Source: Oidiodendron maius Zn (Eukaryota > Ascomycota > Leotiomycetes > Myxotrichaceae). Taken from it: a stretch of 64,000 nucleotides of DNA. Each line of letters begins with the position of its first letter. Within the stretch, counting starts at the first letter, position 1. Location: positions 620,001 to 684,000 of the forward strand of contig KN832870.1 in the NCBI GenBank assembly GCA_000827325.1. The letters are read 5' to 3'. Made by a program: the position numbers and the translations under genes. This document shows, piece by piece, positions 46,567 to 55,786 of this stretch. Under the pieces are notes generated by a model. It saw nothing but the letters and a program-made list of their open reading frames with translations. It made no database searches and had not been told where the DNA came from.

Positions 46567-48333
46567 TTAGGAACGGGATGGGATAAAAGCTTTGAGGTAC
46601 TCCATCAAATTAAGATCGCATGCATAAACGTAAGTTCCCCGGATCCCGCGTGTCATGAGCACGGCATAGATCTGTGTGATAAATCGTAGCAGTTCATCGT
46701 CCGAGTAGGTCCTGCCGAGAGTCGGGTTGTTCTCCTTGCCCTTCTTGTCGTAGTACGAGCGGCGATCAATAAAAAGACGCCGTTCCTTGGGGTTGAATCG
46801 CAGATCTAGACCAATGATAACGCCAACATAGTTCAGGTCGTATCCTTGAACAGTATGAATAGATCCCACTTCCTTGAGGGCTTTGTTAGAAGAAATCGAG
46901 TATGTTGAATCAGCGCTGTTCCAGCGGAAGCTTGTCTGGCCAATTTGGATATCGAATGCGTTCTTATCCTTCTTACTCCACTTCCAGGCGAAGCCAGCAA
47001 CCATGCGCGAAAGCCCGACTTCAGTATCTCGTTGGAGAATTTCGTCTCTCATGTGTGCAACGTTGTCGAACAGGCGAAAATCATATTCCCCAAAATCTCG
47101 TCTCGTTCGTGGACTCTCGAGAGGCCGAGGTTCGAGAATCCAGCGAACATAAGACACAAAGTCCGATCCCGCTTGTATGCGCATCTGAGTCCGAAGCTGA
47201 AAGTGTCGCCCCAATGCACGAGTGTCAGCGACAAGGTCCGACAGTAGCTCCGTGGGTAGGTCGGCTGGTCGAACACTTTGCGCTGCATCCAAAAGGAAGA
47301 TTTGATGTCGGCTCTTCACCCGAATCCAATCAAGTTGCGTCTTACTAGTATCATTGCCACCAAAGAGTTCTATTGTGATGGTTCTGAACTTAGCGTTGAG
47401 CTTTGCTGATGATTGGTTAGCACGTTGATTAAGCCGGTGAGTCTCGTCAACCAGTAGTAGATCAAATGTTCCATCTTTTTCTCCCACTTCGAAAGGTGTC
47501 AAGACCATTGAGGGATTAAGGCCGGGCGTCTTCCGGAAGACCTCCTTGATGGACTTCCGCAAAGATTGCTGAGGGACGACCATGCCGATGCTGAGACTCT
47601 GGAGTAGCCTTTGATTGGATTCGGTGAAGAAGTTGGAGAATCGGGAGTCGCGGTCCAGATCGTCAAGTGAGGTGAATGTCTTGATATCGACAAGCAATTT
47701 GATTATATATATCGCCACGACCGTCTTACCCGTGCCCGGATCCCCCTGAATCACAATCATGCTTTCGGCACCTCTCTCGAGGTCCATGAGGAAACCCTCG
47801 ATAATTCTCTCCACGGAATTTGCCTGGTCTGGCGTAAGCGCTTTGAATGGCGATAATTTAAACAGGTCACTATTTTCGATTTCGTAGAAATTTCGTGTGA
47901 AGACACCGCCGGCTTTGAGTTGTTCGAAGATATTGCGGAAGTCGTCGCGATACAGCTCCCGTTGGTAATATTTGGATTCGGTGATCCCATTATTTCGGTT
48001 GAGCACCCGGTTGCTACCGTCGCCGGCCAACATTTTGATAAGGTACGACTCCAAGTCGAGGCAAACAGACTTGTTGAACCTTTCATTGATAATGACGCGA
48101 ATGTTCTTAAGGTGCTGTTTTGCCGGTGTATCGAGGTGCTGACGCAAACGGCCCACGGCATTGAGCGATTCCCCAACGTAGATATCCTTCAGTTGACCCG
48201 AATTCTGCAAGGGACCATATCCGTTGTCCAAGACATACACCACAGGCCAGTTGCCATGTTTCCCGTCGTCCAGCTTCCAGTCTGCAACAGCAGCCTTGGA
48301 GAAATCAAGTTGCACCACTTTAGAGCTCGTCAT
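46567..48333 (-). CDS. GIY-YIG nuclease fused to DUF2075 (Schlafen-type) helicase
   Basis: One intronless ORF of 588 aa from the ATG at 48333; the longer frame upstream has no ATG. Residues 30-115 form a GIY-YIG nuclease: VVY (Y33), IYVGES (Y52), R62/R64, E95 in LDLESYL and N112, so the catalytic set looks complete. Residues 165-585 form a DUF2075 superfamily-1-like DNA/RNA helicase: Walker A GDPGTGKT at 197-204, Walker B LLLVDETHRL, a FLLDAAQSVRP motif, RTQMR, VQGYDLNYVGVIIG and AVLMTRGIRGTYVYACD near the end. All of this is strikingly bacterial in character. Its start overlaps the end of the MazG-like gene by 14 nt on the same strand. The ATG has A at -3. Role unknown; nucleic-acid cleavage coupled to unwinding is inferred from the domains. 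Confidence 0.92.
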   Translation of the reverse strand: MTSSKVVQLDFSKAAVADWKLDDGKHGNWPVVYVLDNGYGPLQNSGQLKDIYVGESLNAVGRLRQHLDTPAKQHLKNIRVIINERFNKSVCLDLESYLIKMLAGDGSNRVLNRNNGITESKYYQRELYRDDFRNIFEQLKAGGVFTRNFYEIENSDLFKLSPFKALTPDQANSVERIIEGFLMDLERGAESMIVIQGDPGTGKTVVAIYIIKLLVDIKTFTSLDDLDRDSRFSNFFTESNQRLLQSLSIGMVVPQQSLRKSIKEVFRKTPGLNPSMVLTPFEVGEKDGTFDLLLVDETHRLNQRANQSSAKLNAKFRTITIELFGGNDTSKTQLDWIRVKSRHQIFLLDAAQSVRPADLPTELLSDLVADTRALGRHFQLRTQMRIQAGSDFVSYVRWILEPRPLESPRTRRDFGEYDFRLFDNVAHMRDEILQRDTEVGLSRMVAGFAWKWSKKDKNAFDIQIGQTSFRWNSADSTYSISSNKALKEVGSIHTVQGYDLNYVGVIIGLDLRFNPKERRLFIDRRSYYDKKGKENNPTLGRTYSDDELLRFITQIYAVLMTRGIRGTYVYACDLNLMEYLKAFIPSRS

Positions 48334-48640
48334 ACTTTTTGCTGCTTCCTCGAGCCTTGTCAACTGGATATTTCTTGCGCGTGATTTCGAGCTTCTCTAG
48401 CACGATCTTGTCAGGATCTGCTCCGATACGATCAGCGAGTAGCAGACAGTAAGTCAGTACGTCTGCAAGTTCCTCGCGCACGCGCTTTGGGTCGGCTTGC
48501 GCACCCCACTGATAGCACTCGAGTAATTCGCCAGCTTCGATCGCGACGCTCTTGGCGAGGTTTTCCGGAGTGTGGAACTTTGCCCAGTCGCGTTCAGCAA
48601 CGAATGCTGCTAGGGCGTCCTGAGTATCCTTGCTAACCAT
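48320..48640 (-). CDS. MazG-like nucleotide pyrophosphohydrolase
   Basis: This intronless ORF of 106 aa starts at the ATG at 48640, in a good context (A at -3, G at +4); the frame upstream has no ATG. It matches the small all-alpha NTP pyrophosphatase family (MazG-like, PF12643/PF03819): FVAERDWAKFHTPENLA, the metal-binding ExxE of IEAGELLECYQW (E35, E38) and the ExxD of EELADVL (E57, D60), and the typical tail KKYPVDKARGSSKKYDEL. Length is that of bacterial stand-alone enzymes. Such enzymes hydrolyse (d)NTPs to monophosphate and pyrophosphate. The stop codon lies inside the start of the GIY-YIG/helicase gene. The upstream leader has a pyrimidine-rich tract ending about 10 bp before the start codon, which suits a fungal core promoter or a leader intron. 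Confidence 0.93.
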   Translation of the reverse strand: MVSKDTQDALAAFVAERDWAKFHTPENLAKSVAIEAGELLECYQWGAQADPKRVREELADVLTYCLLLADRIGADPDKIVLEKLEITRKKYPVDKARGSSKKYDEL

Positions 48641-48872
48641 GATCTCACTGTAGAGACAAGTGGGTAAAAGAATACAAGTAGGGGAAGGAAGGGGACACAG
48701 TAATAACCTCAGATGGGAGAGTCTTATGGTTGACGCGGAAACACGGCGTGAAGCAAACAAATCAACCTACCCTGGAGGTAAATGGCCTATCGTTGTATTG
48801 TGGCGGCAGCCAGGCGGTTACGAGCATGGCGGCGGCCGTATCTATCAGTTGACGCTATTGGCCGATTAGCAC

Positions 48873-49125
48873 AGTGTTGCAAGGCACTTCTGATTGGTTG
48901 AAGCAATATATTACTAAGCATATTGGATCGAATACAGCTGATATTTTGACTCAAATAACTAACTACAGAGCGTCTGAATAGCCTTTTATATATTCGAATA
49001 TTCAGTGGTTACGCCGATATTCGGCGTCGAATATCGGCATGTCCTGCCTCTACGTCCTGATGCTGGATTCATATTATCACCACTAAATCAAGTTGCCACC
49101 TGGTCACCTTAGTCAGCATCCAATC
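48873..49125. repeat. Dispersed repeat, copy 2 (partner at 12572-12805)
   Basis: Direct-orientation partner of the copy near 12.6 kb. It carries an extra block around 49007-49037 with a palindromic GCCGATATTCGGC core. The copy lies about 230 bp upstream of the MazG-like gene. Confidence 0.85.
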
Positions 49126-49204
49126 AAAACACAGGAACTAATTTAGGCGTCACGGTATTCGGGTACAATTCCACAAGTCAAAGAAGTACTACAAAGTATA
49201 GACT

Positions 49205-49390
49205 AACTTAGTCCATTCACGAATAGACTGGTAATTAGCCCTCACTGCTACTTTTAGTGCTTTGGTCATTAAACTTGTCTATTCACAAATAGACTGACTG
49301 AGTGTAAATCACTACTGGACTGGTCTATCCGTGAATGGTCTAATTGACAGTAGACCAACCGCGAAAGCAGTAGATTCGCGGTTCGACTGG
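49205..49390. repeat. Hairpin-rich segment with inverted repeats
   Basis: AGTCCATTCACGAATAGACTGG near 49210 is matched by the reverse complement of CTGGTCTATCCGTGAATGGTCT near 49330, with a further palindrome GTCTATTCACAAATAGAC between them near 49279. A separate short hairpin AACCGCGA..TCGCGGTT follows near 49360-49385. It looks like a small foldback or MITE-type element. Confidence 0.7.
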
Positions 49391-49614
49391 AACAAATTAC
49401 ATCATTAATTATCGAGAATTATTCTTCAATGACTCACGTCTCATGGATATTTAACTCGGCTCTCGCTAAGAATAAATCACCATCCTTCCTTCCACAATAC
49501 ATTCTCTTTCTTCTTCGTCGACCTTCCCCATTCACAACACCTTGACAACGAACCCCTCAAATCTTCTAGATCTTTTCTCTTCAGCACCTCTCATCACTCA
49601 CAACCGTTCGTAAA

Positions 49615-51641
49615 ATGGCATCCAGCTCCAGCTTGATGCTGCAACCTGCTTCCTTTGGAGGATACGGCAGGCAGACAGGTATTTACGGAGGACTTGAAGG
49701 CGTCGAGTTCGCTGCTAGATGCCCTCCAGATGTCCAGAAAGACACAAGAATTGTTGCGGTCTGCGGAATACCGGATTCCAAAGCTGCTCCACAGGAAGAT
49801 GGATGGTTCTTTTCGGACTTTTTCTTATTTTATCAGATGCTAAGCTCTCGACGTGCGTGCAAGTTCAACATTTTCTCCTTTCTCTTCGTATTCCATTCCA
49901 TTGATACTAACAAAAGCGTAGCTGAACTACCCAACCAACTATGGCTTTCAAGCTGCTCGCCTAGCGATCTTATCCGCAGACACGAGCGTTATCTCCACGG
50001 ACCTGCAAATGGAATCGCAGGGGATCGAAGAGTTGTGATGAACGCCAAAATGCTTCCTGGAAATGAAATGCAGGCCGGTTTTCGTGTTTTCAAGCCAAAA
50101 GATCTTCTTGAGAGATTTCTTGGAACTCTTAAATTTGAGATCAAAGAAGCTGCTCGAACCAAGCAGCCAGTACTGGTACTTATCTTTGGGCATGGAGAAC
50201 AGAAAGCTGGGGGAATTTTTATTGGTTGTGATGACGGCTCCTTGAAATTAACTCCAGAGAGACTCGCTTCTGTATTGAAAAAGGAGGTTCAAACGACTAT
50301 GATTTTGACATCGTGCTACTCGGGTGGTTGGATTATGAACCCAAATTTGAATGAACACTTCGACGTCAAACCCAGGTTCAATCACACCTTTCTCACAGCG
50401 GCAGGATCCGAGAGTGAGAGTATTTCTTGGTCATTAAGCCAGACAGTTGGACGACAAGCTGGAGGAAGTGTCTTTGCAACATGTCTTCTCAATTCCATCA
50501 TCACGGCCTCTGATAGAACAGGGGGTTTCTACAACAGGGAAAAAGATTACTTTGAGGAATTAAACGATAAGGGACAATCCACAGGAGAAATGAAGGGAAA
50601 ACTCATCAAAGTAGAAAAAGATGACAAAGGAGAAGATATTTCTCTTTCGATGGCCGCTTTGACACAGCAGATCGTCTACGAATGCGAGGCACGATGTGGC
50701 TCACTATGGGAAGAACACCAATTTTCATTTGCCGCTCAAGACGACCTTTGGGCCAAAGCATGGAGGAAGAGGACAGGACTTCCTCTCTTGAATTACAAGG
50801 AGAAGTGGGAAAGCCTGCCAGAAGCTCCACTGATGAAGAAAATCTACCCACCCACTGGTCCCCTTACTGGCTCTATCATGTCAAAAAGCCCCGGGGCTCT
50901 CTATAATATCGTCAAAGTCAAAGCGACTAGATATATGAACTCCAATCCGGGCCTAGATAATTCGGGTTGCAATACCAACTGCCATCCCGGGTTCCACAAG
51001 TTGGTCGAAGGAACTCCTTTAGAGTTTGACAAGCTTTATCGCCTCAACGACATCTTAGACTACAGACAAGGGCAAATAGGGCTAGCAGAAATCTATTGCT
51101 ACACCCTGGAGATAGGTGTACCGGAAGATCGACAGGTAGACGAATTTGATGAATCCAAATGGTATAGATCGCAGCTCTTGGCAAAAAACGGAAGCTCTAC
51201 AGAGCGCTCGAAAGTTGCCATTGATCTCTTGAAGAGATTTCATACCATTAAGGGTTGGGTGATTCATCTTTACATCTTCGACTCTCCACTTCCTGGGCAA
51301 GGGTATGATTATAGTAAGCCTACGGCCTATCTGGCTGCTAGGTTAGCGGAGAGTCCCATGCCAACACATCAGATCCATAAGAAGTTGGAGGATCTCTCGC
51401 AATGTACGTATTCTCTGCCAAATAATTATTCCAACATTTTTCTAACTCCTGTATAGATAGGTTAGAAGAGGCAAGACGCGCAGCTCGCTCGCCTCTTGGA
51501 GTAGCTGTTCTCAATCAGCCCGAGATTAAAACTATGCGAGGACGGCTGTACAAAACTGTGGGCAAGCTAAGGCACAGACTACGGTCTTTATCACCACAGA
51601 AAAGATTGCCTGGAATGGAGGGTGGGAGCTATGAAGGGTAG
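49615..51641 (+). CDS. Caspase-like (clan CD) protein
   Basis: Exons 49615-49852, 49922-51403 and 51457-51641 join in phase, giving 634 aa; the first intron (69 nt) has a perfect TACTAAC branch point and the second (53 nt) a CTAAC. The unspliced frame also reads through intron 1. The catalytic dyad of a caspase-type fold is visible: VLIFGHGE (His) and MILTSCYSGGW (Cys), about 55 residues apart, followed by a TAAGSESES segment and a later VFATCLL strand. The C-terminal 250 residues are unlike metacaspases and end in a basic tail (RGRLYKTVGKLRHRLRSL). This resembles uncharacterised fungal C13/C14-like proteins rather than MCA1. It is located beside the MazG/helicase pair and the NLR cluster. 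A role in cell death is inference. Confidence 0.85.
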
Positions 51642-51784
51642 ATATGATAATGCGAGATTCAGAAAGGGCATTGGTTTTGGCACACTGTATAAGTACTAAA
51701 TTGTCACTGAATTCAAATTAAGCTTCGCACAATCACAGCACTCTCTGCGTCTAGATATTGAAAGTCTGCCGCTGGCTCCTAAAA

Positions 51785-51890
51785 AAAACAACCTTCTGGC
51801 AACAATGCCCAAATAACGACAATGATGGCAATAATGACAATGATGGCAATAACGACAATGATGGCAATGATGGCGATAATCCCATGTTCG
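51785..51890. repeat. Degenerate microsatellite (AATGATGGC/AATAATGAC units)
   Basis: Repeated ACAATGATGGCAATAATG-type units lie at 51815-51885. On the minus strand they read as a run of I, V and A residues, so the hydrophobic tail of the relic frame there is a by-product of the repeat. Confidence 0.85.
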
Positions 51891-52320
51891 ATAACGACGA
51901 GCCTATAGAGTGAGGGCTGAATAGTGGGCTTGAAGATATCGACGTGTGGAGGAGAATCCTTAACACTTAGCTCCAGCCAAAGCATTCCAGTATTTTCCAC
52001 AACTAGCCCAAAGGAATCAAATTGTAGGCCGTGTTTAAGCAGCTCGGCTTGTCACAACTGCGGAGCGTCCTCAGTAGCCTTTAGAGCTGCATTCCAATCA
52101 CCCGTGATGCTATGTTTGGCATTTGACACCCCTCGCCTCGGGTTTTGGATTCGCTTTACTACCGCGAATTTGACTCGTTGGATGGCTGTTACGAAGGGCA
52201 TTCTCTTAGCCACCTGTCTGACAGCTTTAGTAGGATCCTTGACATGTCGGTGGTCTGAATCCACGTTCTCGCTCCCTCCTCCACCCAGTATAATAGTGCA
52301 GAATTGATGATCTCTTACCT
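51890..52320 (-). pseudogene. Relic of an unrecognised protein-coding gene
   Basis: A single minus-strand frame stays open for about 140 codons apart from one TGA (probably a former Trp TGG). It reads from CTIILGGGGS through a KAVRQVAKRMPFVTAI segment, GVSNAKHSITGDWNAALKA and LLKHGLQFDSFGLVVENTG to SLYRLVVIEHG. The residue content is protein-like, but I do not recognise the family. It runs into the microsatellite at its C-terminal side. Confidence 0.4.
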
Positions 52321-53329
52321 TCAGTCTTGGCTTTGTTTGTTGAAGGTGACAATTTCTTGGATCCCTTCCTATACCTGGTCAAATTCCTCCTCAGATATAT
52401 GTCCCTTATAAGTCCCCACTTCGCTTGACATATTCGAAGACTTGTTCCGTGAGATCCCCAGCTCTCTGGTGGTAGCTGGCTATCTTTTTAAGTACTTCGT
52501 ACTAGGCTGTATATCTCTTGTTCTCTTCGATAGACTCCAGGTATATAATGACTTCCTCAGCAGTCCTGAAGGTTCTCCCTCTTATATCAACTTCTTCCCT
52601 TAGTCCCAGCTTACTTTCACCTTCCATCTTGCCCTGCCTTGTTCTCTCATGTATTCGTCCTCGTCAGGTGCGATCCTGCTTGTTGATATCCTTGACACTG
52701 CTCAGCTCAGATGATTTGAAGCTCCCAGAGTCCCGTTACAAGGCTGCAGTTGTCTTGAATGGGTAGGCGGCACCTTATCAAGAGAGACAAGACCTGCCGT
52801 GTAACCCAATTCACCTTTTAGCGAAGTGATGTATACTGATATTACTTTGGCTTCCTTTAGGCAGCTCGCTCTCCTCCCAGCAAACAGATACAACCCTCGC
52901 ACAACTTCAACACTCTAGCTACCTTCTGGCTGCTTTTCAAACGTTGCATATATATATTGCCCCAGTCTCTCTTTCTTTTGTTCCTGTATAACCAAGGTAA
53001 CCGGATCAACATATACACGACGATTCGGGAGGAAGAATATCGGACCGGGCAATGAATATATATTAGGGATTAAGGTAGCCTTACCTTTAGAACAAGAACA
53101 ACTAATTCAACCAAACCTTTTTGACCCTATATTGCATATGCAGTATCACCGGAGTGATACAAACAGTTCCTCTTTCTTTGTCGTCAAATCTGAAGTTGAC
53201 CTTTGTCATTGCTAGCTCAGGGCTCCTCTGTGTCTTTCGCAACTATACCTCCCGTCGTTACCAAAAAGTCCTACGAGCTTCGCTCTCTCTTCAATCCAGC
53301 GCATGGCTCCCTTCACATCAGAGATATAG

Positions 53330-53640
53330 TCCAGTTCGACCAGAGATACGAGAATCGCACCAGCGATCTGGTTACGGGTTAACGTGACGGGTATTCAAAT
53401 AGAGCGGGTAATCATCAACCAACGCATGCTCCGCAGTGAAGGCAGGCTGCTCGCCAAGCACCCCTTGAGAGCCATAACCGCAATCTCCGTAACGATGCTC
53501 GAGTCCCGCTCCCAGGCCTCGATATCAATGGTGATGAAGACTGTTCGTGGGTCCCGTCGATATTTGCAAACCAGATCTAGGTGGGCAATGGCATTCTTGG
53601 TCGATAAATACCCAGGGGGAGGCCTGGGCGTGGATTGTCG
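53330..53640 (-). pseudogene. Relic resembling the Gfd2/YDR514C exonuclease-like domain
   Basis: The minus strand reads HLDLVCKYRRDPRTVFITID continuing into EAWERDSSIVTEIAV, matching the first acidic motif (hVxIDxExxER..ITEIG) of the Gfd2/YDR514C-like RNase-H-fold domain; a neighbouring frame reads EHALVDDYPLYLNTRHVNP, matching the later HxxIxEyxxLrNxrxV segment. The parts lie in different frames with stops, so this is a host-gene relic. The assignment rests on remembered family patterns. Confidence 0.5.
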
Positions 53641-53939
53641 ACCGGGGAGGCAAGGGGACGAGGCAGGACTGCAGGGCCAAATAAGTATTACATATATCGT
53701 ATGGAAAATAAGTTGATACCTTTCACAATGCGAGGCATCTCCCGACCAAGCGTTTTAAGTGTCGGCAGTGCTGTCTTCGGAAGAAGCTTCTTGATCGACT
53801 CCATCGGCCCTTGTAGCTGAATTCTTAGTGGTCTAATAGATGGTGAATAATAAAGATAATGACGCAGGTTGTGAATACAAGGGCAATTACTTGCCAACGC
53901 CAGCCCGACCGTCTATCAGAAGCAGTTTACCGCAAAAAC

Positions 53940-54140
53940 AACGATTTTAAAACTGCAATAACCTAGCCATTTCTTAATACTTTAATGTAAAACTAATAGC
54001 CCTAGTTATTACCTGCATATAATTAATATTTAGTCTTAAATTAATTATCTATTAAGTAGTTATTAAGTTCTAAGTATTAGTAGTAAATTTAAGGGTTAGA
54101 ATCTAATATCTGAAGATGTTTATGGATTGATTTCCTTTAA
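53940..54140. repeat. AT-rich tract, RIP-like
   Basis: About 200 bp are composed mostly of A and T with many TTAAT/TAAGT words. The composition is like that of repeats mutated by RIP. No coding content was seen. Confidence 0.5.
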
Positions 54141-54977
54141 ATTCTTAAACATTAATGGTATGTAAGTTCTCGTTTGAGCTTCTGGGAGCTGACTGCGTGC
54201 CTCTAAGTATAATAGTATAGGGCTGAAAGCTTTTGCGCCGCGGAACTGAATAGTAAACAATTATGATTAGGCACCGGACAGGAGAGCAGGAATGTGACTG
54301 AGCAACCAGAAGGGTGCGTAGCGCCAGAGCAGAGCAGCGATGCTTATACCACCAGAAGCAAATCTGAAAAATTATAGTCTGACTTAACCCGCTAGATATC
54401 TCGCCCTGCACTTAAATCTTTGAACGCGATAAGTGGCGTTGCAATGCATCTGTGCGAATGTACCAAGAATGGGAAGTAAATGAATACGAGGTGCTAGAAT
54501 GCTGCATGTGGACAGACCTACGTAACAAGCCTGATGACGCACTGTAAAGCCCACAGCTTAGAAACATACCCTTTTGAGAAGGTTAGGCAACCACTCTTCG
54601 GCGTAAATCACGTAAATCACTCAATCCTTGGCTTCTTAGAATTTCCATATCGATCCTTTCCTCCGCTGCTAGCAAAGTCACAGCCTGCTAGTTCCTCGCC
54701 CCCGCGTTACATAATACCATACCATCTGGCCTGATCCTTACTCCACGGCTAGTTAAAGTCCAGACGTTATTCATAAACTGCTTTCTCGCGCTCACAGTGT
54801 TTCTAAGGCGGGAGAATCTACTTCCCCCTCCTGTCCAAAGCATGCGCTGTTGCCATCATATTTTCAACCAAAGGCTATCTTCAGTTGAAGGCATATTAAA
54901 TTGGCGGCAGGTAAAATTTTTGCTAGAGGTCTCTTTTACCTCAGGCGTACGTAACTACGGCAGGTCGCCCACACGAC

Positions 54978-55786
54978 ATGACTACTTCTTTCCGAGCTGC
55001 CCGGGAGAATGAGGACGAATACCTAGCCTGTATTTTCTATAATGCCTTCCTCCACGTCTGGTACTTCCCCTCAACTCATCATCCTTACGACGTGCTGATC
55101 GGCTCAGGGACCAAAACTGGATGCAGGCACTCACAACTCCGCTTCCAAACAAATTAATCCAGCTTTCTGATATCCCAGCTTTGTCTCCGGTTCAACGCGA
55201 CCGTTTCTCTTTTCATCTGGCCGTCATTAAGATTACCCGCCTCCTCTCCGGCTCCGTCGCAGTCACCATCCTGGCCAGCACGCCCGCTAATCCCGATCCC
55301 AAGCCCAGCGCCGCCATCCTCTGGCTCCCGCCCCACAAACGGCCTTCCCTACTCCCTCTCCTACTCTCCGGCCTCCTCTACATTGTCATCTTCCGCTTTG
55401 GTGTCACCGCAACCTGGCATTTGTACACCTTTGAGCGGGACCTGGAGGCCCTTAGCGCTTCTCTACTGTCTCCCTTAGGTTACAAGAAGGATGATTGCGG
55501 CTTTGTACTACTTATAGGAACCGATCCGCAGTTCCGGAGAAAGGGATATGCAGCGCAGCTACTGCAATGGCAAATCAAGAGGCACAGGGAGGAGTTTCCG
55601 GGCGTACCGGTAGTGCTCGATACGACCACAGATCAGGCGCAGAAGGTTTATGAGAAGATAGGGTTTAGGTATTTAGGAAAGAGAAGGGTGGAGACGGGGA
55701 CGGATAGTGGTGGGATCAAGTTGGCTAAAGGTGCTATAGAGCCTGAGGAGGCGTTTGAGCAGAGAGTATTGATTTTAGAGGAATGA
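54978..55786 (+). CDS. GNAT-family N-acetyltransferase
   Basis: Exon 1 is 54978-55060 and exon 2 is 55108-55786, joined by a 47-nt intron (GTACTT..CTCAG, CTGAT branch point) with matching phase, giving 253 aa. Without exon 1 the protein would start inside the fold. Exon 1 supplies FRAARENEDEYLACIFYNAFLHVW, the first strand and helix of a GNAT domain. The acetyl-CoA loop is in FVLLIGTDPQFRRKGYAAQLL (R-R-K-G-Y-A, motif A), followed by VVLDTTTDQAQKVYEKIGFRYLG, the motif B segment. The middle has a hydrophobic LLPLLLSGLLYIVIF stretch often seen in fungal GNATs. The substrate is unknown. Confidence 0.85.

Larger units (their letters stand above)
48641..49614. other. Divergent intergenic region rich in repeats
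   Basis: This holds the promoters of the MazG-like gene (minus) and the caspase-like gene (plus), the second dispersed-repeat copy (48873-49125) and a hairpin-rich segment (49205-49390). A TATTTAAC at about 49448 and a CT-rich run just before 49615 fit the caspase-like gene's core promoter. The GCCGCCATG near 48830 on the minus strand opens a short upstream frame only. Confidence 0.55.
51642..54977. other. Gene-poor, repeat- and relic-rich stretch
   Basis: Besides the relics and repeats listed separately (51785-51890, 51890-52320, 53330-53640, 53940-54140), I see no intact gene. Several ORFs here are short, overlap each other on both strands and lack recognisable content. Confidence 0.5.

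Noticed and set aside
48320-48363. Fusion of the MazG-like and helicase frames by an intron
   Set aside because: A GTATGA donor exists, but acceptors just downstream do not give a matching phase, and both proteins have complete ends.
47920-48384. 154-codon plus-strand ORF opposite the helicase start
   Set aside because: Shadow of the helicase gene; its residues mirror the GIY-YIG coding sequence.
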